64,000 nt of DNA from Paraburkholderia sp. FT54 (GCF_031585635.1 NZ_CP134196.1:2852001-2916000); one strand, 5' to 3'; counted from the stretch's first letter, positions 18,236 through 28,673 are shown. Numbers and translations are program-made. Notes: a model not told the origin generated them from the letters alone.

Positions 18236-18398
18236 GCGCGCTTGCGCTACTCACACGTTTCACACATCTTGCGGCGCGAGGCAGGCAGTGCCTCTCGCCG
18301 CTTCGATCACCGCCTGTAGCCGCCGCGACCGTGTCGCTGGCCTGCTGTGCCGACGACGCGGCGGTGATCCATCCAATTCAGCGCTACCAGCGCGCCGC

Positions 18399-20801
18399 TT
18401 ATGCGCTTGCCTCGGCCGCCTCATCCAACGCCATCCTGAAGCCGACCACACCCGGATCCTCCGTCCGCGTAATCGTGAAACCGCTGGCTTTGGCGAGCCC
18501 GATCATCGGGGTATTTTCGCGCAGCGCCTCGCCGACCAGCCAGTGGATGCCGCGCACCCGCGCGTACTTGATGATCCGGTCCATCAGCAATTGGCCGAGG
18601 CGCCGGCCCTTCTGATCCGAGCGCACCGCCACCGCGAATTCGGCGGTTTCGTTGTCAGGATCGGCGACCGCGCGCACCACGCCCAGCGTCCGCGTGAAAC
18701 CTTCTTCGCTTTGCACGGTGGCGATCAGCGCCATTTCGCGGTCGTAGTCGATCTGCGTCATGCGCGCGAGCTGCGAGTGGTCGAAGCTGCCTACGGCGCC
18801 GAAAAACCGCAGGCGCAAATCTTCGGGCGTCATCGCTTCGACGAAGTCATGATGCGCGGCCTCGTCTTCCGGACGGATCGGCCGGACTGTCACCCGGAAA
18901 CCTTGCCAGTCCAGCGTCTCTTCGAAGCGGCGCGGATAAGGCACGATCGCGAGGCGGCTGCGCGTTGCCGCGACGCTCAGCGTCGGATCGACGAGCATCA
19001 CGTGCTCCCGGTACACCCTGAGCGTCAGCGCGAGACCGACGAGCTCCTTGACGTCGCACACGGCTTGCGAGAGCGCCGTCAGCGCGGCCAGGGCCGGCTC
19101 CGGTGCAACCAGCCGCGCGTACGGCGAACGTGTGACCATATCGCGCGCGAGCATCGGGTTGAGCGGCGGCAAGCCGTAGACGCGCAGCGGCTCGGATACG
19201 CCATCGGTCGATGGCGCCGTGAAGCGGAAGACGGGCCCGAAGTTGTCGTCGTCGTGGAGTTCGACGGCGATGTCGACGACGGGCTTGGTGGATGAGTGGG
19301 TGCTCGCCTCCGCGCTGTCCGATGCGAACGGCGCGGTCTCCACGCGCAAACCAAAACGCTCCAGAAACCGCGCCGCCGCTTCCCCGGTTAGTTGGCGCTC
19401 ACCTGCGGCAACTGCCGCGCATGCCTGAGCTTGGGCTGCGTCGATGGTTTCGGGGACCTGCGCCGGCAAACCCTCTGGCGTCTGCATCAGCAGTTCGCGG
19501 CCCATCCGGTAATCGACCAGCCGCGCGAAGGCGCGCGCGAGGCGCTGCGGCGTCGTATGCACCGGGATGCCCTGCGCGTGGAGCGCGTCGCGCGTGGCGG
19601 CATCCACGCCGCCGAAGAAACACGCAAGGAGGCCACGGTACGCGAAACGCTGGTTCGCGATCAACGCCTGCGCCACTTCGCCGACCGGCGCGCCATGCGT
19701 CGACGCGTGGACCACGAAGGCCGTGCCCGTGCCGCGATGATCCGCCAGCAGCTTGAGGGCGGTGCCGAAATGCTCGGGCCGCGCGTCGTCGCCAAGTTGC
19801 AGCGGATTGCCGCCGACCGCGTACGGCAAAGTCTGCTTCAAGGCTTCCGACGCTTCGTCCGGCCACGGCGCAAGCGTGTCGCCGGCGGCGGCAAAGGCGT
19901 CACAAGCGAGCGTGGCCAGGCCGCGGTCGCTCGTAATCAGCGTCGCCGTGGCCCCCGCCGCCACGCGGCCGACGCCGAGCGTCTCGATCTCGTCGAGCAG
20001 GTCGTCGAGCGCATCGACGCGCACCATGCCCGCGCGACGGAACGCGGCGGTGTAGAGCGCGTCGGCGGGATCGGCGCGGCCGGAGCGCAGTGCCAGCACC
20101 GGCTTGTTGCGCGCCGCCGCGCGGGCCGCCGACATGAACTTTCGGGCAGCCCGCACGCTGTCCAGTTCGAGCAGGATGGCGCGCGTGCCGGGGTCGCTCG
20201 CCAGATAGTCGAGCACGTCGCCCGCGTCGACGTCCGCTTCGCCGCCGAGCGCCACGGCATGCGAGAAACCGAGGCCGCGCGCATGCGCCCAGCCGAGCAC
20301 GGCATTGGTCAATGCATTCGACTGCGACACCCACGCCACGCCGCCCGCCTTCACCGTGCACGACGGCGCGCCCAGGTGCGCGCGCAGCGCCGGCGACACC
20401 ACGCCGAGACTGCCCGGCCCGACGATCCGCAGCAGGTTCGGGCGCGCCGCCGAGAGCGCGTGCCGCAGCGCGAGCCGGTCGTCATCGCAACGCACCTCGC
20501 CGACGATGATCGCCGCGCGCGTGCCCAAGCCACCGAGCTTATGGATGATGCCCGGCCACGTCGCCGGCGGCGTGCAGATCAGGGCGACGGTCGGCGCTTC
20601 CGGCAAATCGCCCGTGTCCCCGACCACGGCATGGCCGCCGAGCATTGCGTACTTCGTATTGACCGGCCAGAGCGGGCCGTCGAAGCCCCCTTCCAGCACG
20701 CGCGCCCACACCATCGCGCCGGTGCTGCCGGGCCGCTCGGAAGCGCCGATCACGGCAACGGATTTGGGTCGAAACAAGGCGTCGAGATTGCGAACGGTCA
20801 C
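18399..20801 (-). CDS. Pat-like acyl-CoA synthetase/GNAT acetyltransferase fusion
   Basis: An 800-residue protein with the architecture of protein lysine acetyltransferase Pat (YfiQ/Pka). It begins with a CoA-binding domain (LFRPKSVAVIGASERPGSTG, about 9-28), then succinyl-CoA-ligase-like domains (GPGSLGVVSP near 150; GNPLQLGDDA near 345), a short ATP-grasp-like segment (TGEAAARFLERFGLRVETAP near 470) and a C-terminal GNAT domain (about 640-790) with the acetyl-CoA loop SDQKGRRLGQLLMDRI. It is shorter than the ~890-residue enterobacterial Pat and the ATP-grasp part looks truncated. GTG start with CGGAG upstream. Pat enzymes acetylate and inactivate acyl-CoA synthetases; that role is inferred. 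Confidence 0.85.
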   Translation of the reverse strand: MTVRNLDALFRPKSVAVIGASERPGSTGAMVWARVLEGGFDGPLWPVNTKYAMLGGHAVVGDTGDLPEAPTVALICTPPATWPGIIHKLGGLGTRAAIIVGEVRCDDDRLALRHALSAARPNLLRIVGPGSLGVVSPALRAHLGAPSCTVKAGGVAWVSQSNALTNAVLGWAHARGLGFSHAVALGGEADVDAGDVLDYLASDPGTRAILLELDSVRAARKFMSAARAAARNKPVLALRSGRADPADALYTAAFRRAGMVRVDALDDLLDEIETLGVGRVAAGATATLITSDRGLATLACDAFAAAGDTLAPWPDEASEALKQTLPYAVGGNPLQLGDDARPEHFGTALKLLADHRGTGTAFVVHASTHGAPVGEVAQALIANQRFAYRGLLACFFGGVDAATRDALHAQGIPVHTTPQRLARAFARLVDYRMGRELLMQTPEGLPAQVPETIDAAQAQACAAVAAGERQLTGEAAARFLERFGLRVETAPFASDSAEASTHSSTKPVVDIAVELHDDDNFGPVFRFTAPSTDGVSEPLRVYGLPPLNPMLARDMVTRSPYARLVAPEPALAALTALSQAVCDVKELVGLALTLRVYREHVMLVDPTLSVAATRSRLAIVPYPRRFEETLDWQGFRVTVRPIRPEDEAAHHDFVEAMTPEDLRLRFFGAVGSFDHSQLARMTQIDYDREMALIATVQSEEGFTRTLGVVRAVADPDNETAEFAVAVRSDQKGRRLGQLLMDRIIKYARVRGIHWLVGEALRENTPMIGLAKASGFTITRTEDPGVVGFRMALDEAAEASA

Positions 20802-21031
20802 GGGCGCTCCGAAGACGGGGAAGGCGGGCCGGCCTCGCGACCGGGCGCATCTCCGTCAGCATAGGTGAAGTTTGGCGCGCGCGGCGGCGCTTCTCATCAA
20901 GCGCCACTCATGCACCCAGTCGTGGCCGACGGCTCAGGGCCTGTCGCGGATATTTCTTATCGAGATTAAGCAAAACGGGAGGCGCCAATGCGACAATCTT
21001 CAGGCTGCCAATGGCTAACAGAAGGTGATCT

Positions 21032-21901
21032 ATGCGGCGCTTGCCATCGCTGATCGCGTTGCGGTTCTTCGAAGAGACAGCCCGTCATATGAGCTTCAAT
21101 CGCGCAGCCGTTGCGCTGTGCGTGACACAAGGCGCGGTAAGCCGGCAAATCAAGCTGCTCGAAGAATCGCTGGGCGCGAAACTGTTCGAGCGCGACCACA
21201 AGGGCATCCGTCTGACGCAGGCGGGCCTGCAGTTGCTGCCGTGCCTGTCCGAAGCCTTCGACACGATCGAGCGCGGCTTTCGTCAAATCACCGCAGCCAA
21301 AGGGCGGCGGCGCCTCGTGCTCGCCCTGCCGCCCACTTTCGCCACGCAGTGGTTTTCGCCGCGGCTGGGTTCGCTCGCGGTGGAATTGCCAGACGTCGAA
21401 CTATCCGTTCGCACTGAGGCGCATGGCGACTTTCACTGCCAGATTCGCTTCGGCCGCCGGGCGTTGCCGGACGCGCATTCCGAATTGCTGATAATGGAGC
21501 GCCACGTACTCGTGGGCGCGCCGCGCCTGCTCGGTCAACCGCTCGACGCGCTGCTCGAACGCATGCCCGCGCTGCATGTGCTGCACAACGACGCTCGGCT
21601 CGAACTGTGGCCGAACTGGCTAGCGAAGGCGGGCATGCCCGCGCGTTACGCGGACAACGGCATCGAGTTCTCGACGCTGGAACAGGCGATTCGCGCGGCG
21701 AGCAAAGGTGCGGGGCTGGCGATCGTCGATCGGAACATGATTGTCGAGGAACTGGCGGACAGCAGTCTCGCGCAGTTTTCCGATGTCGAAGTGAGCGGGC
21801 CGTTCGGATACTGGCTCGATATTCCCCAGCGACATCTGGGGCTCGAACATGTGCAGGCGCTGGCAGGGTGGATGCGGGAAGAGGTGTTAAAGCTGGGGTG
21901 A
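21032..21901 (+). CDS. LysR-family regulator (GcvA-like branch)
   Basis: A 289-residue LysR-type regulator. The N-terminal winged helix is typical: LIALRFFEETARHMSFNRAA, LCVTQGAVSRQIKLLEESLG, KLFERDHKGIRLTQAG. The effector domain follows (LVLALPPTFATQWFSPRLGS and AIRAASKGAGLAIVDRNMI). The pattern LP(S)L.ALR.FE..AR..SF is characteristic of GcvA-like members. It faces away from the Pat-like gene, from which it is separated by about 230 bp that probably hold both promoters. Target genes are unknown; the divergent Pat-like gene is the obvious candidate. Confidence 0.92.
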   Translation: MRRLPSLIALRFFEETARHMSFNRAAVALCVTQGAVSRQIKLLEESLGAKLFERDHKGIRLTQAGLQLLPCLSEAFDTIERGFRQITAAKGRRRLVLALPPTFATQWFSPRLGSLAVELPDVELSVRTEAHGDFHCQIRFGRRALPDAHSELLIMERHVLVGAPRLLGQPLDALLERMPALHVLHNDARLELWPNWLAKAGMPARYADNGIEFSTLEQAIRAASKGAGLAIVDRNMIVEELADSSLAQFSDVEVSGPFGYWLDIPQRHLGLEHVQALAGWMREEVLKLG

Positions 21902-21943
21902 GCGTTGACGATTCTGTCGGCAGCCGTATGGGCGGCAATGCAA

Positions 21944-21969
21944 AAGGCCCCATCTTTTGACGGGGCCTT
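21944..21969. terminator. Bidirectional terminator between lysR and prfC
   Basis: AAGGCCCC pairs with GGGGCCTT around a ten-base loop, with A/T-rich flanks on both sides. It lies between the convergent LysR gene and prfC. Confidence 0.75.
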
Positions 21970-22025
21970 CTGATTTGCCTTGCCTTGACTTGACTCGCTT
22001 TGCGCTCGATACCGGCGCGGTGGCG

Positions 22026-23627
22026 TTACATCGCCCTCTTGAACGGCGCGCCCGAGTGCTCGCGCAATTCGTTGAACACGATCTTCGGCCACGCCTTTTG
22101 CGCGACTTCGATCTCCGACACGTGCGAGGCTAGATAGGTTGGCGCGTCCGACGCGTCGAGCGCGATCCGTGCCGCGTACGAATCGGTAAAGCGGCGCAAT
22201 TCGGCCGCATCGTCGCAGGTCACCCAGCGCGACATGCGGTAACGCGCCGGCGCCATGCGCACGTCGACCTTGTATTCCGTCGACAACCGGTGCGACACGA
22301 CTTCGAACTGCAGTTGTCCGACCGCGCCGAGAATCATCAGGCCGCCCACTTCAGGACGAAACACTTGAATCGCGCCTTCCTCGCCGAGTTGCTTGAGCGC
22401 CTCGCCGAGTTGCTTGGCGCGCATCGGATCCACCACTTCCACCGTCTGGAAAATTTCCGGTGCGAAGAACGGCAGGCCGACGAATTGCAACTGTTCGCCC
22501 TCAGTCAGCGTATCGCCGAGACTCAGCGTGCCATGATTCGGAATACCGATGATGTCGCCCGGATACGCCTCGCTCACTGTCTCACGACGCTGCGACAGGA
22601 ACGTCACCACGTTGTTGGCGCGGAACGTCTTGTTCGAACGCGTGACCTTGACGGCCATGCCGCGCTCGAAACGTCCCGAACACACGCGGATGAACGCCAC
22701 GCGGTCACGGTGCGCCAGGTCCATATTGGCCTGCACCTTGAACACGACGCCAGTGAACTTCGGCTCGTCCGGCATGACCGGACGCTGCACCGTCATGCGC
22801 ATGGACGGCGGCGGCGCGAGGTCGACCAGCGCGTCGAGAATTTCCTTCACGCCGAAGTTGTTGATCGCCGAGCCGAACAGCACCGGCGACTGCTGGCCAG
22901 CCAGGAACTGCTCGCGGTCGAAATCAGGCGTCGCGCCGGTGATCAGATCGATCTCTTCCTTCGCCTTGACCCAGCTATGGCCGAAGCGGCGTTCGCCTTC
23001 CTCGTCGCTGAGCGCCTGCAGCGTTTCGACTTCGCCGCCCGCTTTGTCCTGCCCCGCGCGGAACAGGCGCACCTGATCGCGCTGGATGTCGTAGACGCCC
23101 TGGAATTCCTTGCCCATGCCGATCGGCCACGTGAACGGCACGGCGGCGACGCCCAGGTGCTGCTCGATTTCGTCGAGCAGTTCGAGCGGCTCGCGCACTT
23201 CGCGGTCGAGCTTGTTGATGAAGGTGACGATCGGCGTCTTGCGGCTGCGGCAGACTTCGAGCAGCTTGAGCGTTTGCGCTTCGACGCCGTTCGCGCCGTC
23301 GATCACCATCACGGCCGCGTCGACCGCCGTCAGCACGCGGTACGTATCTTCAGAGAAGTCTTCGTGACCCGGCGTGTCGAGCAGATTGATGACGGCGTCG
23401 CCGTACTCGAACTGCATCACCGAGCTCGCCACCGAAATGCCCCGCTGCTTTTCGATCTCCATCCAGTCGGACGTCGCGTAACGGTTGCTCTTGCGGCCCT
23501 TCACGGTACCGGCGATCTGAATCGCGCCCGAGAACAGCAGCAGCTTTTCCGTGAGCGTGGTCTTGCCCGCGTCCGGGTGGGAAATGACCGCGAACGTGCG
23601 GCGGCGTTTGAGTTCGGAGACTGACAT
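22026..23627 (-). CDS. prfC: Peptide chain release factor 3
   Basis: The 533-residue translational GTPase RF3 recycles RF1/RF2 from the ribosome after termination. GTP-binding motifs are intact: G1 SHPDAGKTTLTEKLLL (about 17-32), G2 region RGISVASSVMQF, G3 DTPGHEDF (about 92) and G4 FINKLDRE (about 145). Full family length and C-terminal domain (EVGGLMILGAVGQLQFEVVS) are present. It is monocistronic with a terminator downstream. This is a core gene that anchors the region as chromosomal. Confidence 0.98.
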   Translation of the reverse strand: MSVSELKRRRTFAVISHPDAGKTTLTEKLLLFSGAIQIAGTVKGRKSNRYATSDWMEIEKQRGISVASSVMQFEYGDAVINLLDTPGHEDFSEDTYRVLTAVDAAVMVIDGANGVEAQTLKLLEVCRSRKTPIVTFINKLDREVREPLELLDEIEQHLGVAAVPFTWPIGMGKEFQGVYDIQRDQVRLFRAGQDKAGGEVETLQALSDEEGERRFGHSWVKAKEEIDLITGATPDFDREQFLAGQQSPVLFGSAINNFGVKEILDALVDLAPPPSMRMTVQRPVMPDEPKFTGVVFKVQANMDLAHRDRVAFIRVCSGRFERGMAVKVTRSNKTFRANNVVTFLSQRRETVSEAYPGDIIGIPNHGTLSLGDTLTEGEQLQFVGLPFFAPEIFQTVEVVDPMRAKQLGEALKQLGEEGAIQVFRPEVGGLMILGAVGQLQFEVVSHRLSTEYKVDVRMAPARYRMSRWVTCDDAAELRRFTDSYAARIALDASDAPTYLASHVSEIEVAQKAWPKIVFNELREHSGAPFKRAM

Positions 23628-23914
23628 CGGGTCTGGCGGTCACGGATAGGGGTTCGGGCGGTTCCCGGCGGCTTGTGGCTGCCGGCGTGCCACGCCTTGC
23701 GCGGCGGCGTCGAGCTGCGGGAATTGGGCCGACGACCCGCATCACAGTGGCAATCCGGCCGCATCGGAAACAGGTCACGAACGAGCGTTCGACAATACGG
23801 GAATCGCCAGCGCAGAACAGCGCAGGGAACGAATGATACACGTCATGGGCGCCGGCGTATTGAAACGCACTCGATCAGAAGCAACTGAACCAATAAGCGG
23901 AATCCCGATTCGAG

Positions 23915-25039
23915 CTATTGATACGACATCGTGAAGGTCGCCAGCGCCTTGACTGACCCTGGCGAGACTGCGCCCGTCCTGATGTATCGCGCTTGCATAG
24001 GCACAACCAACGAGCCGTTCGGCGAGTCACCAATCAGCCACTGATTGGTATTGCCGGGAGCAGCGGAATCCGGACCAAAGGATACGGGCGACCCGGTGCT
24101 GTTCAGCACTTGAACACCAATTCCTTGCGCAGTCGAATCGGTCGTCAACGTCAGCGTATTGGTCCGGTTCGACGGATTGACGCTGTCGGTCAGCGTGATC
24201 GACACCTTCGCGCCCGTGGCACAAGCGAGCGATAACTGGAATGATTGTGGAGCGGCAACACTACCAATCCCAGCGGAAAATGCGTGGGTGTTAGCCGTGG
24301 GCAGTGAGACGGACAGGCTGGATTGAGTGACTGAGCAGGTAGCGTGGACTAGCAAGCCAGTTGCCGCCCCCGTGTAAAGCGAACCCTTGCCCCATGACGT
24401 GTCCTGATCACTCGATGTATACGTGATCGATACCGATGGCACGGTTGAAAGCGCCACCGTGCCAGCAGCAATCGCCCCCGTAACAACCAGCGCGGGCGTG
24501 ACCGTTATATTCGCTGCCATGTATGGACCATCTATCGGACCACTGAACGAACAACCGACCTGCGCATTTCCATTGATCATAACTACGCCGGTGGCGTTAC
24601 ATTGAATCGAATCGAAGGTATAGCGCACGCCGATGCCGGCGATATTGGTCTGGTAGACATCCGTGAATCCCGGCGCAAGCTGCGTCGTCGCCATATTGGC
24701 GTAATTAGTCGCCGAGGTCACAGTGTTCACGCGATTCACAAAGTGGCAGGTCATCTGGAACGTGCTTGGCGCAAGGCTACCGAGTGTCTGTCCGATCGAC
24801 GTGCCGACTGGCACAGTGATAGTGCCCGCCGAAAGCGTCAACGAAATATTGCCAGCTTCGCATGCAATGTTTGCGTAAGCGGACGGTGAAAAAATCGCTC
24901 CTACCAAAGTCAGCACAATAGCCGCGAGGAATCGCAAAACTGACAAATTGCGAATGATTCCACCTGGCCGGCCCGCAGTTCGGCGAAAGAGCGTCGCGCT
25001 GAAGGAGGAATTGCTCAATCCAATTTTGAATTCAGCCAT
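23915..25039 (-). CDS. Fimbrial adhesin/tip subunit of the chaperone-usher pilus
   Basis: The 374-residue product carries an N-terminal hydrophobic signal (LRFLAAIVLTLVGAIFSPSA, about 35-55) and two domains. The first (about 60-215) is Thr/Ser-rich with two Cys pairs and would be the lectin-like receptor-binding domain. The second (about 230-374) is a pilin domain ending in the chaperone-recognised strand KALATFTMSYQ. The two-domain layout and the position at the end of the operon fit a FimH-type tip adhesin. ATG 25039 has GGAG upstream; a TTG 12 bases earlier is possible. The receptor is unknown. Confidence 0.85.
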   Translation of the reverse strand: MAEFKIGLSNSSFSATLFRRTAGRPGGIIRNLSVLRFLAAIVLTLVGAIFSPSAYANIACEAGNISLTLSAGTITVPVGTSIGQTLGSLAPSTFQMTCHFVNRVNTVTSATNYANMATTQLAPGFTDVYQTNIAGIGVRYTFDSIQCNATGVVMINGNAQVGCSFSGPIDGPYMAANITVTPALVVTGAIAAGTVALSTVPSVSITYTSSDQDTSWGKGSLYTGAATGLLVHATCSVTQSSLSVSLPTANTHAFSAGIGSVAAPQSFQLSLACATGAKVSITLTDSVNPSNRTNTLTLTTDSTAQGIGVQVLNSTGSPVSFGPDSAAPGNTNQWLIGDSPNGSLVVPMQARYIRTGAVSPGSVKALATFTMSYQ

Positions 25040-25052
25040 TTTCTTCTCCAAT

Positions 25053-27704
25053 TCAATTCGCTACGGCGAGCACGTCGGACTCGCTACCCACACGGGCCGC
25101 CCGAATATCATCAATGCAATGCCCTTGCACTGAAGCGTATGCTGCCTCTTTGTCATCGACCTTCTTCGGCAACACGTAGTCAATCCTGCACTGCTCTGCC
25201 GAACTTGAACCCCACTTCACGAACAACGAGCCTTTGTCATCCAGTCCACGCGCAAAAATCCGGCTATCCTGTGCAACGACTCCAACGTTGTGCCCGTTGT
25301 TGTCAACCACATCCGCTCCGAACGGCAGCGCTTCGCCACCGAGTTGCGGCGCCCGAATCAGAGCCGCGCGCCCCGTCACCGTCTTGTACTTGAGCATAAG
25401 CACCGAGCCCAACCGCGGCACCGCATGTTCTGAAGTGGACTCGAACTCAACTTCGCTAGACGAGCCCTTCGGATCGATATCCACCGTGTTCATACTATAC
25501 GGCGTCAGGTAAGGCACCACCGCATAACCACGACGATCGACCTTCACCCCCATCGCGCTCGACACCCTCGCGCCCGCCGCGCCCGCCGCTTCAACGATGC
25601 CGAACGTATCGCCCACGGTCTGGGAGAACGTCACGCCACCCGGATGCGCGACGATCGAGCCGCTCACACCAGCCGAGACCTGCGTCGAGTTGGTTCCCGC
25701 ACTAGCCGACGCCGTCATCTGCGCATAAGGCGCACGATAAACGCCGCTCACACCGCCGTTCACATTCGCACCCGATGACGAACCCTGCCCCGCCGTCCCG
25801 TACGCGTTGTACGAGTACTGGTTCTGGTCGCCCGCCGATCCGCCGATATTCGCCTGCATCGTCGCTGTGCCGCTGCCCGCGTTCAGGTTCGTCGTCAGCA
25901 CCGGCGCATGCGGCGTGTGGCCGAGCGGAATCGTCGTGCTGAGCATGATCTCGTTGGACAATGTGCCGTCCGAGCCGCGCGTGCGGCCCGCTGTCACACT
26001 GTAGGTGCCGAACTTGAAGCCATTCGAATAGCCAGCCTGATAGAACACGTCGCTACCGGGCCGGTCCCAGTAATGCTGCGACGACGCCGTCAAGAACACC
26101 GAACCGTGGTTGTTGCTCAGGTTCTGGTTCACCGTCAGTTGCAAACGGCCGCGTTGACGGTCGGCGGCATTCACGTCCCCGCCGTGCTGCGCGAGGTCGC
26201 GCAACGACGACGCGTCGGCGAGGTTCAGATAACCCACGTCCGAGTAACGGTAAGCGCCCACCGAAATATTCGTCCCCGTCGGGTCAATGAACTTACTGTA
26301 GCCGATATGCAGGCTGTTGCCATGCAGCGATTCGTGACCCGGCACTTCGGTGCGTGCGGCCGTGATGTCGGCGGCAACCGCGCCGTACTTCGTGTTGAAC
26401 GCCGCGCCCGTGTTCGCCGCCACGTACCCGCTCGACGCGATCGCGCCGCCGTACAACGTGACCAGATTCGTGAGGCCGCGCTGCATCGTGAACTGTGTGA
26501 AGCCGGGCCTCGTCTGCAGCGAGTCGTCGCGCAACTGGCCAGCCGTCACCGCAAAACGCGTCGTGCCGGGGCGCAATGATTGCGCGACCGCTGCGTACGG
26601 TACCGTGAAGTTCTTCGTGCGGCCGTCCGCTTCGGTGACGGTCACGTCGAGATTACCGCCGTAACCGGTTGCATAGAGATCCTTGATCTCGAACGGACCC
26701 GGCGACACGCTCGTCTCGTAGATCACCTGACCATTCTGACGCACCGTCACGCGCGCATTCGAATCCGCCGTGCCGCGTACGACCGGTGCGTAACCGCGCA
26801 GCGATTCGGGCAGCATGCGGTCGTCGGTAGCGATCTGCGCGCCGCGAAACGACACGCTGTCGAACACGTCACCCGTCGTTTGCGCGTCGCCGAGCGTCAC
26901 TTGCGAGCGTAGCATCGCGACGTCGTGCTGTACGTAGGTGGCGATGTTGTCGAATTGCGTCGCCTGGCCCGTCATCGCCGATACCGACGACTGATGGCGG
27001 AAGTGCCACGCGCCGATGTTCACGCCGGCGTTCAGGCCGAGATACTCCTGTGTCGAATGCACACCGCCATTGCTCGACTGATATGCGTTAGCGTTGTAGC
27101 TGACGAAGCCGGCATTCACGCCGCTCTCCCACAACTCGGGCGGCACATAACCGCGCGCAGAGTTGCGCATGTATTTCTGCGGAACCGTGATCGCAACCTT
27201 CTGTTCGGTGAAGTCGAACTCGATACTTGCTTCCGGCACTGCCACGGCAACGTCGATGCAGTCGCTCGCTGCGGACTTCGTCGCGCCTTCGTTGTGCTCG
27301 GCGTCGACCTTCGCGAAGTCGATGCCATAGCCTTCGAGCATTTTGCGATCGAAACATGCACGCGCGCTTTCGCCATCGCGCGTCGCGACGAAGCGCACGT
27401 TGTCGTGTGCTACGCGCACATCGTTGACCAACACGTCGACCGAGTACACGCCTGGCGACACGATGTTGCCACGCGCAAAGCGCGAGACATCGACGGTCTG
27501 TTTCGCATCGGTCTGCAAGAAAGTCGTGTCGAACGTAACGGCACTGGCTACCTGCGCTGCTTCCTTTGCGCTGACGTTTTCCTGCGCCATATAGCCCAAC
27601 ACTGCAAATACCGAAAGCACGACGGCAGTGACCGGCTTGAGGCCGAACGAACCGCAATCGCCGTTGGAGTGAGAACTCGATTGAATTTGACGCGAGGATT
27701 TCAT
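25053..27704 (-). CDS. Outer-membrane fimbrial usher
   Basis: An 883-residue usher (FimD/PapC family) that forms the outer-membrane secretion pore and assembles pilus subunits. After a signal sequence it has the N-terminal chaperone-binding domain (VTFDTTFLQTDAKQTVDVSR; a Cys pair in SARACFDRKM...SDCID), the 24-strand beta-barrel with the plug (GYAPVVRGTADSNARVTVRQ; YETSVSPGPFEIKDLY), and two C-terminal domains (PYSMNTVDIDPKGSSSEVEF, GEALPFGADVVDNNGHNVGV). The ATG at 27704 is preferred to an upstream TTG. The adhesin gene follows 13 bp after its stop. Confidence 0.95.
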   Translation of the reverse strand: MKSSRQIQSSSHSNGDCGSFGLKPVTAVVLSVFAVLGYMAQENVSAKEAAQVASAVTFDTTFLQTDAKQTVDVSRFARGNIVSPGVYSVDVLVNDVRVAHDNVRFVATRDGESARACFDRKMLEGYGIDFAKVDAEHNEGATKSAASDCIDVAVAVPEASIEFDFTEQKVAITVPQKYMRNSARGYVPPELWESGVNAGFVSYNANAYQSSNGGVHSTQEYLGLNAGVNIGAWHFRHQSSVSAMTGQATQFDNIATYVQHDVAMLRSQVTLGDAQTTGDVFDSVSFRGAQIATDDRMLPESLRGYAPVVRGTADSNARVTVRQNGQVIYETSVSPGPFEIKDLYATGYGGNLDVTVTEADGRTKNFTVPYAAVAQSLRPGTTRFAVTAGQLRDDSLQTRPGFTQFTMQRGLTNLVTLYGGAIASSGYVAANTGAAFNTKYGAVAADITAARTEVPGHESLHGNSLHIGYSKFIDPTGTNISVGAYRYSDVGYLNLADASSLRDLAQHGGDVNAADRQRGRLQLTVNQNLSNNHGSVFLTASSQHYWDRPGSDVFYQAGYSNGFKFGTYSVTAGRTRGSDGTLSNEIMLSTTIPLGHTPHAPVLTTNLNAGSGTATMQANIGGSAGDQNQYSYNAYGTAGQGSSSGANVNGGVSGVYRAPYAQMTASASAGTNSTQVSAGVSGSIVAHPGGVTFSQTVGDTFGIVEAAGAAGARVSSAMGVKVDRRGYAVVPYLTPYSMNTVDIDPKGSSSEVEFESTSEHAVPRLGSVLMLKYKTVTGRAALIRAPQLGGEALPFGADVVDNNGHNVGVVAQDSRIFARGLDDKGSLFVKWGSSSAEQCRIDYVLPKKVDDKEAAYASVQGHCIDDIRAARVGSESDVLAVAN

Positions 27705-27929
27705 GACCGTAACACCGCTTGCAGAAAACTTCGGCCTCTTGATGAGGTACAAGTCGATGTTATGGATTTACGAGATAGCAATATCTAGGACGGGTCTGAA
27801 TTACGAGATAGGCGAATGAAGGCGTGCGGGGCGCGGCGTATCGCGGCCTGCGCGATACGGACGGAGTTGAACTGGAAGGGGTGGGCAGCGTGCAGCCGCC
27901 CTGTGAGGACGCGAGGAACGGGCCTCGCG

Positions 27930-28673
27930 CTATTGGCTCAGCGTCGCATCGCCCTCGATGGGGCCGCCAAAATCGCTGATGGCAGTGTAGTGGACCTTGG
28001 CACTCGCCTGCACGCCGGTCATCTGCGGCACGGGAATGATCTGCGTGCCGTGCGGCGCCACCATGCCACCGCGGTCGTTCTTGTACGTGCGGCCGTTCGC
28101 CGTCACATCGATCGCGCTGAACGACACGTGGTAGGCGCTCGGATTGGATACCGCCAACGCCTGCCCCTTGCCGTCCGACGCGGGTACGACCTTCCAGTCG
28201 AGTTGACGAGGCGCGTCCTCGGGCCGGCCAGGCAGCTTCGGCGGCCGCACGAACACCTTGATTCGCGTGCGGTACGCGAACTGAAGGGTATTGGCGTCGG
28301 GCGTGCTCGCGGCTTTGGGCGGAATATCCAGCACGTTCAGCCAGTAGACGGACTCGCGGTCCTGCGGTAACGCTTCGCCGCTGTACATCACACGCAACGT
28401 CTGCGACTTCTGCGGGTCCATCCGGAAGATCGGCGGCGTGATCACGAACGGCACCTTGGTCTCGCCGGGCTTCGCATCGGCGTTGCCGTCGTCCATCCAC
28501 ACCTGCACGAGCGACGGGTTGCGGCTATCGTTCTCGAGCTTGACCGTGACTTCGCGCTGATCCAGCGGGTACACGACCCGTGTGCCGCCAATCGTGACGC
28601 TCGCGTGCGCCGCGCCCGCGAACAACGCACCCGCCAGACCCGCCACCGCCATCCATCGACGCATCGCTTTCAT
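27930..28673 (-). CDS. Periplasmic fimbrial chaperone
   Basis: The 247-residue product is a PapD/FimC-type chaperone that caps pilus subunits by donor-strand complementation. A signal peptide (WMAVAGLAGALFAGAAHA) is followed by two Ig-like domains; ASVTIGGTRVVYPLDQREVT is the first strand containing the conserved Arg, and the alternating hydrophobic G1 strand is TLQFAYRTRIKVFVRPPKLP. Start ATG 28673 has GAGGAG just upstream. It lies between the major pilin (with a terminator in between) and the usher, from which it is separated by 225 bp. Confidence 0.95.
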   Translation of the reverse strand: MKAMRRWMAVAGLAGALFAGAAHASVTIGGTRVVYPLDQREVTVKLENDSRNPSLVQVWMDDGNADAKPGETKVPFVITPPIFRMDPQKSQTLRVMYSGEALPQDRESVYWLNVLDIPPKAASTPDANTLQFAYRTRIKVFVRPPKLPGRPEDAPRQLDWKVVPASDGKGQALAVSNPSAYHVSFSAIDVTANGRTYKNDRGGMVAPHGTQIIPVPQMTGVQASAKVHYTAISDFGGPIEGDATLSQ

